In this document: in pieces, positions 53,256 to 61,497 of the stretch
Layout: each line of letters begins with the position of its first letter
Position numbering within the stretch: position 1 is the stretch's first letter
From: Neisseria perflava
GTDB taxonomy: Bacteria > Pseudomonadota > Gammaproteobacteria > Burkholderiales > Neisseriaceae
DNA length: 64,000 bases
Reading direction: 5' to 3'
Assembly: GCF_019334725.1 (NCBI RefSeq)
Contig: NZ_CP079818.1
Span: forward strand, 1,240,001 to 1,304,000
The notes under the pieces: model-generated
Database searches by the model: none
The model's input: the letters and a program-made list of their open reading frames with translations, nothing else
What the model was told of the DNA's origin: nothing
Translations under genes and position numbers: made by a program

Positions 53256-54545
53256 TTATTTCCATAAATAAAGTGTAATGGCGCGCCTGTCTTCGCCTTC
53301 GGGCATTAAGCGGATGCTGCTGCCTTTGCTTCCGTTGACACGGATAATAATACCGCCGGCCTGCCGCTCGATAATGTCGAGTTGGGTGTCGCGGTTCATG
53401 CGGTAGTTGTAGCGTTCGCATTGCTTCAAGCACCAAAAATCCTGCCAATGGATAAAATATTTTTGTCCGGATTCGATGGCCAGCGTTTCGCCGCCTTTGA
53501 CGATGAAGTAAGGGTAATCGGGTTTTTGAGTGCTGAATGTCCATTCGGCCGTTTTGTCTTTTCCGTTTTGATGGTATTGGAACACGGCTCGGTAGTCGGT
53601 GTCGTATTCCAATGGTTGTAAAGGAAACAGCGCAAATTGACGTTCGGTCAGGAGGCGGTTTGGGTCATTATCTTTATCTAATATTTTGACGTCTCTGATT
53701 TCTTTTGTGTCCTGATACAGTTTGAACGAACGCATTTTGACCGGAGGTGATTGCTCTGAGAACGCGATGCTGACCGGATTGCCGGTCATTTCATAATGCG
53801 GCATAGGGTCGGGACGTTCGCCGTGGAAAACCGGCGAAGCGAAATTACCTTGCGGATAGGTGACGTAAGGTCGGAATTTACGGTTGGAGATTTCATCTGC
53901 ATAAACAATGGCATGACCATGACAGGCATCTTGATAAAACGAACGGCTGAGGTCGGATAGTGGGCGGTTTTTTTGGCAGAGGCTGTTAAATCTGCTGTCG
54001 CCTTGATTGATGCTCAGTGCGATTTGTTTGCCTTGCGATTCAAATGCCGCTCCGGCTTCGTCGATATTTTGATCGAGTAAGGAGAGACGGTGATAAATCG
54101 CCGTCATCAGATTATCCAGCTGATGTTGGGCAGGTAGATGGTCGTTGATTTTTTCGTTTGGCGGATGCTGGCCGGTACTGACGTTTTCGTGCACGCCTTT
54201 ATAGGCATAACCGGCTTTGCGTGTGCGGTCTGATGGGCGTGGGCCTGTATAAAAGGGATTGCGTGTATTGTGTTCGTCATGTCCGTCGTCAGGGTTTTGC
54301 AGCAGATAGCGGGCATGATTACGCGCGGCGCGTGCGAGTGTGGCTGAGTGCGCCAGTGCGGGCAGATTGGCTGAGGAGCGGAGGAAGTTTAAATACGCCA
54401 AGGCATCAAAATCGGCAACGGCAGTACGATTTTGCGGCGGTCGGGCGTAGATGAGCTGGTCTTCAGAATAGCGATGGGTTTCGTAGTATTGGAATATGCC
54501 GAGGGCGACGGCAAAACCACTCAGCCAGTAAAGAATGTGTTTCAT
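53256..54545 (-). CDS. CAP-domain (SCP/PR1) exported protein
   Basis: A 429-residue protein with an N-terminal hydrophobic anchor (about 3-20) and a CAP domain (about 44-190): LAYLNFLRSSANLPAL, ARNHARYLL, and a VHENVSTG segment that holds the conserved His-Glu. The C-terminal part (about 240-429) has no recognised domain and two close cysteines (WCLKQC). Location is periplasmic or surface. Bacterial CAP domains have varied, mostly unknown roles. Confidence 0.82.
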   Translation of the reverse strand: MKHILYWLSGFAVALGIFQYYETHRYSEDQLIYARPPQNRTAVADFDALAYLNFLRSSANLPALAHSATLARAARNHARYLLQNPDDGHDEHNTRNPFYTGPRPSDRTRKAGYAYKGVHENVSTGQHPPNEKINDHLPAQHQLDNLMTAIYHRLSLLDQNIDEAGAAFESQGKQIALSINQGDSRFNSLCQKNRPLSDLSRSFYQDACHGHAIVYADEISNRKFRPYVTYPQGNFASPVFHGERPDPMPHYEMTGNPVSIAFSEQSPPVKMRSFKLYQDTKEIRDVKILDKDNDPNRLLTERQFALFPLQPLEYDTDYRAVFQYHQNGKDKTAEWTFSTQKPDYPYFIVKGGETLAIESGQKYFIHWQDFWCLKQCERYNYRMNRDTQLDIIERQAGGIIIRVNGSKGSSIRLMPEGEDRRAITLYLWK

Positions 54546-54613
54546 TATATGTACTGCGTTCAGACGGCCTTGAGCTGCGGCTCTTTTCCTTTGAAACTCA
54601 TGCCGTTAAATGA

Positions 54614-54745
54614 TTATTTTGACAGCGGCTTGACTTGGAATGCTTCAGGATGGGATTTGAAATATTCGACAGCGATAAATCCGCCGCCAATAATAATCAA
54701 CAGGGCAATGGCCATGCCGATCATCGCTAAAATGAATTTGTCCAT
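54614..54745 (-). CDS. 43-residue membrane protein
   Basis: Begins MDKFILAMIGMAIALLIIIG and continues to EYFKSHPEAFQVKPLSK. One transmembrane helix (about 4-27). It lies between ilvD's terminator and the CAP-domain gene. The ribosome site is weak. Unknown function. Confidence 0.55.
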   Translation of the reverse strand: MDKFILAMIGMAIALLIIIGGGFIAVEYFKSHPEAFQVKPLSK

Positions 54746-54763
54746 ATTTGTCCGTTTGAATGA

Positions 54764-54800
54764 AGGCCGTCTGAAACACTTGAAAGCGTTCAGACGGCCT
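54764..54800 (-). terminator. DUS inverted pair after ilvD
   Basis: DUS arms with a CACTTGAAAGCG-type loop, 14 bp 3' of the ilvD stop. Confidence 0.75.
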
Positions 54801-54813
54801 TAAGTCAGGTTAA

Positions 54814-56673
54814 TTAACGTTCGATTTGCGATACGTCGCGTACTGCGCCTTTGTCGGCGGAAGTCGCCATCGCTCCGTAGGCACGCAGGGCTGCGGAGAC
54901 GTAGCGGTCACGGTTTTCAGGCTTCCATGCTTTGCTGCCGCGCGCTTCCATTTCGGCACGGCGTGCGGCAAGCTCTTCATCGGAAATGACAAGGTGGATG
55001 CTGCGGTTTGGAATATCGATTTCAATGGTGTCGCCTTCGTGTACCAAACCGATCGCACCGCCTTCCGCCGCTTCGGGCGAGGCGTGGCCGATGGAGAGGC
55101 CTGATGTGCCGCCGGAAAAGCGGCCGTCGGTTAAGAGGGCGCAGGCTTTGCCCAAACCTTTGGATTTCAGGTAGCTGGTCGGATACAGCATTTCCTGCAT
55201 GCCCGGGCCGCCTTTCGGGCCTTCGTAACGGATGATGACGATATCGCCAGCTACGATTTGGTTGCCCAAAATGCCTTCTACTGCGTCTTCTTGGCTTTCA
55301 AACACGCGGGCGCGGCCGGTAAATTTGAGGATGCTCTCGTCCACGCCTGCGGTTTTCACGACGCAGCCGCGCTCGGCGATATTGCCGAACAATACCGCCA
55401 AGCCGCCGTCTTGCGAGTAGGCATGTTCGACATCGCGGATACAGCCTTTTTCTCGGTCGAGGTCAAGGGTTTTCCACATGCGGTTTTGCGAGAACGCCTG
55501 AGTAGTGCGCACGCCGCCGGGCGCGGCTTTGAAGCGTTCGATGGCGTGGGTGTTTTCTGGATTGGTCACGTCCCATTTTTCAATCGCGTCTTTCAGTGTC
55601 GGCGCGTGGATGGTGTACACGTCGGTGTGCAGTTTGCCTGCTTTGTCCAGTTCTTTCAGGATGGCGAAAATGCCGCCGGCGCGATGCACGTCTTCCATAT
55701 AGTAGTCGTGGTTGTTTGGCGCGGTTTTGCAGATGCAAGGTACAACGCGGCTCAGGCGGTCGATGTCGGCCATTTTGAAATCCACGCCCGCTTCGTTGGC
55801 AACGGCGAGCAAATGCAGGATGGTGTTGGTGGAGCCGCCCATGGCGATGTCCATGGTCATGGCATTTTCAAACGCTTTTTTGGTGGCAATGCTGCGCGGC
55901 AATACGGTTTCGTCGTCTTGCTCGTAGTAGCGTTTGGTGATTTCGACAATCATGCGGCCGGCTTCGAGGAACAATTCTTTGCGGCCTGCGTGGGTAGCCA
56001 GATAAGAACCGTTGCCCGGCAGAGAAAGGCCGAGTGCTTCGGTCAGGCAGTTCATGGAGTTGGCAGTAAACATGCCGGAGCAGGAGCCGCAAGTCGGGCA
56101 GGCGTTTTGTTCGACTTCTTCGACTTGTTTGTCGCTGATATTGTCGTCAGCTGATTCGATCATGGCGTCAATCAAGTCCAAACGGCGTTCGGGTTGAATA
56201 TTGGCCACGCCGATAACTTTACCGGCTTCCATCGGGCCGCCGGAAACGAAGATGGTCGGAATGTTCAGGCGCATGGCGGCAATCAGCATGCCCGGGGTGA
56301 TTTTGTCGCAGTTGGAAATGCACACCAGCGCGTCGGCGCAGTGGGCGTTTACCATGTATTCGATGGAGTCGGCAATCAGGTCGCGGCTGGGCAGGGAGTA
56401 GAGCATACCGCTGTGGCCCATGGCGATACCGTCGTCAATGGCGATGGTGTTGAATTCTTTGGCAATGCCGCCGGCTTTTTCGATTTCACGGGCAACCAGT
56501 TGACCCATATTGTGCAGGTGCACATGGCCTGGGACGAATTGGGTGAAGGAGTTGGCAATGGCGATAATCGGTTTGCCGAAGTCGGTTTCCATGACGCCGG
56601 TCGCACGCCATAATGCGCGCGCGCCTGCCATATTGCGGCCGTGGGTAGAGGTTTTGGAGCGGTATTCAGGCAT
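54814..56673 (-). CDS. ilvD: Dihydroxy-acid dehydratase
   Basis: A 619-residue Fe-S enzyme of valine, leucine and isoleucine synthesis. The cluster cysteines lie in ISNCDKITPGM and ACPTCGSCSGMFTANSMNCL; ALLTDGRFSGGTSGLSIGH near the C-terminus holds the active-site serine region. Start MPEYRSKTSTHGRNMAGARA is canonical, with an AAGGAA site. Confidence 0.96.
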   Translation of the reverse strand: MPEYRSKTSTHGRNMAGARALWRATGVMETDFGKPIIAIANSFTQFVPGHVHLHNMGQLVAREIEKAGGIAKEFNTIAIDDGIAMGHSGMLYSLPSRDLIADSIEYMVNAHCADALVCISNCDKITPGMLIAAMRLNIPTIFVSGGPMEAGKVIGVANIQPERRLDLIDAMIESADDNISDKQVEEVEQNACPTCGSCSGMFTANSMNCLTEALGLSLPGNGSYLATHAGRKELFLEAGRMIVEITKRYYEQDDETVLPRSIATKKAFENAMTMDIAMGGSTNTILHLLAVANEAGVDFKMADIDRLSRVVPCICKTAPNNHDYYMEDVHRAGGIFAILKELDKAGKLHTDVYTIHAPTLKDAIEKWDVTNPENTHAIERFKAAPGGVRTTQAFSQNRMWKTLDLDREKGCIRDVEHAYSQDGGLAVLFGNIAERGCVVKTAGVDESILKFTGRARVFESQEDAVEGILGNQIVAGDIVIIRYEGPKGGPGMQEMLYPTSYLKSKGLGKACALLTDGRFSGGTSGLSIGHASPEAAEGGAIGLVHEGDTIEIDIPNRSIHLVISDEELAARRAEMEARGSKAWKPENRDRYVSAALRAYGAMATSADKGAVRDVSQIER

Positions 56674-56917
56674 TTTTGTTCCTTTGTTTTATGCTGAGGC
56701 CGTCTGAAATAGGCTGAATATTGTGGCGGCCCGTTGTAGAAATAACTCGGTATTTTATACCAATTACGAGCGATGAAGCACGCTATTTTGTAATAAAACT
56801 AAACTGTGTTTGCTTCACCTGAATTTGCTGCTCATTCTTTCACTTTCAGACGGCCTGAAGTTTTCTTAGGATGAAACGTTATCTTTCTCAGTTGCAAAAG
56901 ATGTTGGCATCAAAAAG

Positions 56918-56926
56918 TGATATGAT
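56918..56926 (+). promoter_or_regulatory. Extended -10 for yceI
   Basis: TGATATGAT precedes the yceI ATG by 33 bp. No clear -35. The rest of the ilvD-yceI gap (56674-56917) holds two single DUS and nothing else evident. Confidence 0.4.
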
Positions 56927-56958
56927 AGGGAACTTCTCACATTTCTAAGGATAAGACG

Positions 56959-57522
56959 ATGAAAAAAATCATGTTTGCATTGTGTTCGGCCATGTTGGCT
57001 TCTGCTGCGTCTGCCGCTGTTTATAAAGTGGACGAATTTCATGCCAATGCCCGTTTTGCCATCGACCATTTCAACACCAGCACCAACGTCGGCGGTATTT
57101 ATGGTTTGACCGGCAATTTGGAATTTGACCGTGCCAAACGCCAAGGCTCAATCGATATCGTATTGCCTTTGTCCAAACTGCAAACCGGTTCAGATCGCTT
57201 TACTCAACATTTGAAATCTGCCGATATTTTCAATGCAGACAAATACCCTGAAATCCGTTTTGTATCCACCAAATTCAATTTCAACGGCAAAAAACTGCTT
57301 TCCGTTGACGGCAATCTGACCATGAGCGGCAAAACTGCGCCGGTGAAACTCAAAGCCGACAAATTCAACTGCTACCAAAGCCCGATGTTAAAAGCAGAAG
57401 CGTGCGGCGGCGACTTCAGCACCACCATCGACCGTACCAAATGGGGCTTGGATTATTTGGTTAGTGCCGGTATGAGCAAAAAAGTTAACATCAATATCCA
57501 AATCGAAGCAGTGAAACAATAA
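56959..57522 (+). CDS. YceI-family periplasmic lipid-binding protein
   Basis: A 187-residue secreted lipocalin-like beta-barrel. The signal peptide MKKIMFALCSAMLASAASAA is followed by YKVDEFHANARFAIDHF and the family segment TKWGLDYLVSAGMS. YceI proteins bind isoprenoids such as ubiquinone. It corresponds to meningococcal GNA1030 (NMB1030) from memory. Convergent with the bile acid symporter gene. Confidence 0.9.
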   Translation: MKKIMFALCSAMLASAASAAVYKVDEFHANARFAIDHFNTSTNVGGIYGLTGNLEFDRAKRQGSIDIVLPLSKLQTGSDRFTQHLKSADIFNADKYPEIRFVSTKFNFNGKKLLSVDGNLTMSGKTAPVKLKADKFNCYQSPMLKAEACGGDFSTTIDRTKWGLDYLVSAGMSKKVNINIQIEAVKQ

Positions 57523-57543
57523 TCCTGCTTGATTTCAAAATAA

Positions 57544-57576
57544 AGGCCGTCTGAACGGAATCTGTTCAGACGGCCT
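57544..57576. terminator. DUS inverted pair, bidirectional terminator
   Basis: Between convergent yceI and symporter genes; AGGCCGTCTGAA, nine-base loop, complement. Confidence 0.75.
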
Positions 57577-57591
57577 TATGATTAAAGACGT

Positions 57592-58539
57592 TTAGGATTC
57601 TTTAATTTTATCGGCTTTGGCTGCCCAATAAGTTGCCAAAAGCGAGCCGGAGATATTGTGCCACACGCTGAACAATGCGCTGGGAACGGCGACAACCGGC
57701 GCGGCGGCAAAGTGTGCGGCGGCAAGGGCTGCGCCTAAGCCTGAGTTTTGCATACCGACTTCGATGGCCAGCGTTTTTTGTGCATCATAAGGCAGGCCGG
57801 TCCATTTGGCGGCAAAGAAGCCGAGCAGATAGCCGATACCGTTGTGAAGTACGACAACGGCAAAAATTAACAGGCCGCTTTCAATAATCTTGCCTTTGCT
57901 GGCGCCGACTACCGCCCCGATAATCAGCACGATGGCGGCAACGGAAACCAGCGGCAGCGCGTCGGTCAGTTTTTCAGTTTTGTTGCCCAAGACTTTATGG
58001 ACAATCAAGCCCAAAACGATGGGGAACAAAACCATTTTGACGATGGACATCAACATACTGCCCGCTTGGATTTCCAGCATTTCACCGGCAAGCATCAGGA
58101 AGATGGCGGGGGTCAGCAATGGGGAAATCAGAGTAGAAACCGATGTAACGGCAACCGACAAAGCCACATTGCCGCGCGCCAGATAAGTCATTACATTGGA
58201 AGCCGTACCGCCCGGGCAGCAGCCGACCAAAATCACACCGACTGCGATTTCGGCAGGCAGGTTCAACAGTTTCGCCAGCAGATAGGCTGTCGCAGGCATG
58301 ATGGCGAATTGGGCAATCACGCCGATAATGACGGCTTTGGGATGTTTAAACAAAATATCAAAGTCGGAGGGTTTGAGGGTCAAGCCCATGCCGAACATGA
58401 TGACGCCCAGAAGCCAAGGAATGTAAGGGCCGACCCATTTGAAGGTATCGGGTGCGAAAAAAGCGATACCGGCAAAGAGTGCAGCCCAAAGGGAAAATGT
58501 TTTTCCAATAAAGTTGCTGATTTTATTGAGGATACTCAT
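57592..58539 (-). CDS. Bile acid:sodium symporter family (ASBT-like)
   Basis: A 315-residue inner-membrane transporter of the BASS family with ten predicted helices. The crossover/Na+ site motifs GCCPGGTASNVMTYLARGNVALS and AIEVGMQNSGLG are intact (the latter holds the Glu and Gln that bind sodium). It is the counterpart of the structurally known ASBT from N. meningitidis. The natural substrate is unlikely to be bile acid; pantoate or keto-acid has been suggested for relatives. Confidence 0.92.
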   Translation of the reverse strand: MSILNKISNFIGKTFSLWAALFAGIAFFAPDTFKWVGPYIPWLLGVIMFGMGLTLKPSDFDILFKHPKAVIIGVIAQFAIMPATAYLLAKLLNLPAEIAVGVILVGCCPGGTASNVMTYLARGNVALSVAVTSVSTLISPLLTPAIFLMLAGEMLEIQAGSMLMSIVKMVLFPIVLGLIVHKVLGNKTEKLTDALPLVSVAAIVLIIGAVVGASKGKIIESGLLIFAVVVLHNGIGYLLGFFAAKWTGLPYDAQKTLAIEVGMQNSGLGAALAAAHFAAAPVVAVPSALFSVWHNISGSLLATYWAAKADKIKES

Positions 58540-58623
58540 GATAATATGTTGTGAAGTTGTTTTTAAGGGAAGTCAAGGATACACGTCTTAACCTTAATTT
58601 GCAAAATGACTTAAAAATAAACC

Positions 58624-58661
58624 AGGCCGTCTGAAAATAGAGATTGATTTTCAGACGGCCT
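58624..58661 (-). terminator. DUS inverted pair after nnrD
   Basis: DUS arms around a 14-base loop, 29 bp 3' of nnrD. Confidence 0.75.
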
Positions 58662-58689
58662 GCAATTTGTATTTATGATATAGACAGTA

Positions 58690-59571
58690 TTACTCTTTTG
58701 ATAAAATATTGCGCAGCCATCGGGCGGCAGGTGCGATTTCTCCGGCGAGCATGCCGGTTTCGATTTGGCCGCTGTGTTTGATGACATCAGCCGCCGCACC
58801 ATGCAGCCAAACGCCGGCGCAGGCGGCTTGGAATGTCGGAATGCCTTGTGCCAGCAGGCTGCCGATCATGCCGCTCAAGACATCGCCGCTGCCGGCGGTG
58901 GCCAAACCGGCATTGCCGCTGGTGTTGGTATAGACTATGCCGTCTGCCGTGGCCACCAATGTATGATGGCCTTTCAACACGACGGTTGCACCATATTTAC
59001 GGCTGATTTCGGTTACGGCTTTCTGTCTGTCGGCTTGAACTGATTGGGTATCAGTACCGAGCAGGCGGGCGGCTTCGGCCGGATGAGGTGTCAGGACGAT
59101 ATGTTTGTACGATTTGAGGCGTTCGGTCAATTCGGAAGAACAGGCAAGCAGTGTCAAAGCATCGGCATCGAGCAATAAAGGCCGGTCATGGTGTGTAGAC
59201 AGGATTTGGGGCAGCAGCTGTTCTGATAATCTATCCAAACCGAATCCGCAGCCGATTACCCGTGCGCTGACATCGTTGCGCTCCATCAGTTGGGTTGCAG
59301 TGGCGAGCATGATTTCAGGGCGTTCGGGAATGATGGCAAAAGGCAGCGCGGCTTGGTTGAAACCCGCCCAAACCTTGCCGCACCCCTGATACATGGCGGC
59401 TGTGGCTGCTAAAACCACCGCACCGCTCATTCCTGTTGCGCCGCCGATAATGGCAAGTGTGCCGTATGTGCCTTTGTGCGATTCTTGGGCGCGGGGGCGG
59501 AATACGTCGGGAAATGCTAAGGCCGTCTGAAAAGCTTGAAGCGATTCGGGAAGCGTGTAGATGGGCTGCAT
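58690..59571 (-). CDS. nnrD: ADP-dependent (S)-NAD(P)H-hydrate dehydratase
   Basis: A 293-residue ribokinase-fold repair enzyme that restores damaged NAD(P)H hydrates. The N-terminal region holds KGTYGTLAIIGGATGMSGAV; the C-terminal phosphate loop is GSGDVLSGMIGSLLAQG. The ATG at 59569-59571 has GGAAGG eight bases upstream and is preferred over a codon five residues earlier. It is separate here; in E. coli it is fused to the epimerase domain (YjeF). Confidence 0.92.
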   Translation of the reverse strand: MQPIYTLPESLQAFQTALAFPDVFRPRAQESHKGTYGTLAIIGGATGMSGAVVLAATAAMYQGCGKVWAGFNQAALPFAIIPERPEIMLATATQLMERNDVSARVIGCGFGLDRLSEQLLPQILSTHHDRPLLLDADALTLLACSSELTERLKSYKHIVLTPHPAEAARLLGTDTQSVQADRQKAVTEISRKYGATVVLKGHHTLVATADGIVYTNTSGNAGLATAGSGDVLSGMIGSLLAQGIPTFQAACAGVWLHGAAADVIKHSGQIETGMLAGEIAPAARWLRNILSKE

Positions 59572-59624
59572 GGCGTAACCTTCCAAGATAAGAAATTTAA
59601 TTTTAAATCAGAAAGTAAAAGGTA

Positions 59625-60281
59625 ATGAAGCAAAAAATAAAAGTTTGGGACGCACCTACGCGCCTGTTCCATTGGCTCTTGGTGTTATTGATGGGTTTTA
59701 TGTGGTACAGCGCAACCCAAGGTGGCGATATGCTGGTATGGCACTTGCGTGGCGGCTTGTTGATGCTGGCCTTGGTGGTTTTCCGTTTGTGTTGGGGGAT
59801 TTGGGGCAGCGATACGGCAAAATTCAGCCGATTTGTGCGCCCGTTTTCCGAAATCCGCCGCTATACGCAAGGCCAAATGTCTGAAGACGAATTGGTCGGC
59901 CACAATCCTTTGGGCGCGCTGATGGTCATCGCTTTATTGGCTGCCTTGGTTTTTCAGACGGCTACAGGCTTATTTGCCGCCGATGAAAATACGTTTACCA
60001 ATTCCGGCTTTTTGAATCATTTGGTCAGCGAACACGCCGGTACGCTGGCGCGAAAAATCCATGTCAATTTCTTTAATGTCTTGGCTGTTTTGGCGGGCGT
60101 ACATATTGCGGCTGTTTTGCTGTATCGCTTTGTGAAAAAACAGGATTTGATTACGCCGATGATTAACGGCTTTAAAACCATCGATGCCAAGCAGCCTAAA
60201 TTGGCCGGAATGGGGCAACTGTTTGCCGCTTTGTTGGTGGAGATTGCGGTAGTGTGCGCAGTATGGATGTTGCGCGGCTGA
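59625..60281 (+). CDS. Cytochrome b561 family membrane protein
   Basis: A 218-residue four-helix dihaem protein. Histidine candidates are in LFHWLLVL (helix 1), VWHLRGGLL (helix 2) and HVNFFNVLAVLAGVHIAAV (helix 4). It is of the bacterial type that resembles hydrogenase cytochrome b and transfers electrons at the inner membrane. The divergent start is 54 bp from nnrD. A strong intrinsic terminator follows. Confidence 0.88.
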   Translation: MKQKIKVWDAPTRLFHWLLVLLMGFMWYSATQGGDMLVWHLRGGLLMLALVVFRLCWGIWGSDTAKFSRFVRPFSEIRRYTQGQMSEDELVGHNPLGALMVIALLAALVFQTATGLFAADENTFTNSGFLNHLVSEHAGTLARKIHVNFFNVLAVLAGVHIAAVLLYRFVKKQDLITPMINGFKTIDAKQPKLAGMGQLFAALLVEIAVVCAVWMLRG

Positions 60282-60307
60282 TGCATTAAGGCTGATACCT
60301 AAATACA

Positions 60308-60345
60308 AACCGACCCCGATAGCTGAAATGGCTGTCGGGGTCGGT
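60308..60345 (+). terminator. Strong intrinsic terminator
   Basis: ACCGACCCCGATAGC, short loop, matching complement GGTCGG, T-rich tail. It contains no DUS, unlike most here. Confidence 0.8.
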
Positions 60346-60372
60346 TTCTTTTTAGGGTTTAAAAGATGATGT

Positions 60373-61461
60373 TCAGACGGCCTTAACGCAGCGCAAGATG
60401 CTGTGGCCGCGGCCGATGTCGTCTGAAATTTCCGCTACTTTCAATCCGGCTTTTTCAACGCAACGGATCAGGTCTTCAGAGTGGAAGATTTTGCTGTTGC
60501 CGTTGGCCATGGCAGTGAAATACAGGCTGGTCATGGTCAGACAGTAGGCGGCGGTCTCGTAGCGTTGTCTGTCCCAGAAAGGCTCCATGATATAGAGGCT
60601 GGTGTTTTCGCTCATAGATGCAGCGGCGCGTTGAAGAATGCTGGTAGCTTGTTCCTCGGTGAAACAGTCTAGGAATTGGCTCATCCAGATCGCGTCAAAA
60701 CCGGTTGGGAACGGAATTTCAGGATCAAGCAGGTTGGCCGGATGGGCGTGGATACGGTCCGCACCGTTTTTGCCTTTGGTCGCTTCGCGCATCAAGCCGA
60801 TTTGTTGCGGCAGATCCATGATGGTTACTTCGACTTCGGCATTGTGGTTGACGCATTGTTCCGCCCAGCGGCCGGTATTGCCGCCGACATCGAGCAGTTT
60901 TTTAACCGGTTTGGCGAACACGGTGTTGAGTGCTTCTGCGAAGGAGTTGTCGGAATAATAATGGTCGAATGCAAACCATTTTTCCTGCGCGATGCTTGGC
61001 AATGAAGACAAGCCTTCGTAAATGGTCGGCCAGTCGCCGAATACTTTCAGGCCTTCGGGCTTGCCGGTTTGCAGGGTTTTTTCCAAATCAAACATGCCTT
61101 GGTAGCAGATTTCTTGCGTGAAATCCATGTTGACGCGGGCCATTTTGTCTTTGAGGACAAACCAACCGGCCTTGCTGATGAAATAGCGGTTGTCGCGAGT
61201 CAAGACAGTGCCGATAGACAGCGAGGCTTCCAGCAGGACTTGTGCCGCGTAGTTGCTGATTTTCGCTTTTTCGGCGATGTCAGCTTGAGTGAGGCCGTCT
61301 GGATGGTCGTTCAGCAAATCCAGAATGCCAAATTTCACCATCAGGCGAGAAACTTGGAACACAATCGGTGCAAAAGCGATTTCTTGAGCCAGACGTTGAG
61401 CCTCGCCTGCGGACTGGTGTTCGTGGGAATAGCGTTGTTCTAGGGCAGGGAAGAGTTGCAT
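60373..61461 (-). CDS. SAM-dependent methyltransferase, aryl polyene type
   Basis: A 362-residue enzyme of the O-methyltransferase (acetylserotonin OMT-like) group. An N-terminal dimerisation/winged helix region precedes SAM motif I KKLLDVGGNTGRWAEQC and WMSQFLDCFTEEQ. It follows the AMP-ligase gene by 36 bp. Methyltransferases of this type are standard in aryl polyene clusters, where a methylated aryl head group is made. The end is DUS-coded (KAV). Confidence 0.87.
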   Translation of the reverse strand: MQLFPALEQRYSHEHQSAGEAQRLAQEIAFAPIVFQVSRLMVKFGILDLLNDHPDGLTQADIAEKAKISNYAAQVLLEASLSIGTVLTRDNRYFISKAGWFVLKDKMARVNMDFTQEICYQGMFDLEKTLQTGKPEGLKVFGDWPTIYEGLSSLPSIAQEKWFAFDHYYSDNSFAEALNTVFAKPVKKLLDVGGNTGRWAEQCVNHNAEVEVTIMDLPQQIGLMREATKGKNGADRIHAHPANLLDPEIPFPTGFDAIWMSQFLDCFTEEQATSILQRAAASMSENTSLYIMEPFWDRQRYETAAYCLTMTSLYFTAMANGNSKIFHSEDLIRCVEKAGLKVAEISDDIGRGHSILRCVKAV

Positions 61462-61497
61462 ATTGTTGGTTTTCCACTAAAAAGTTAATAGGTATAT

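Noticed and set aside
55258..56154. 298-codon plus-strand frame opposite ilvD
   Set aside because: Phe/Val/His-rich shadow of ilvD.
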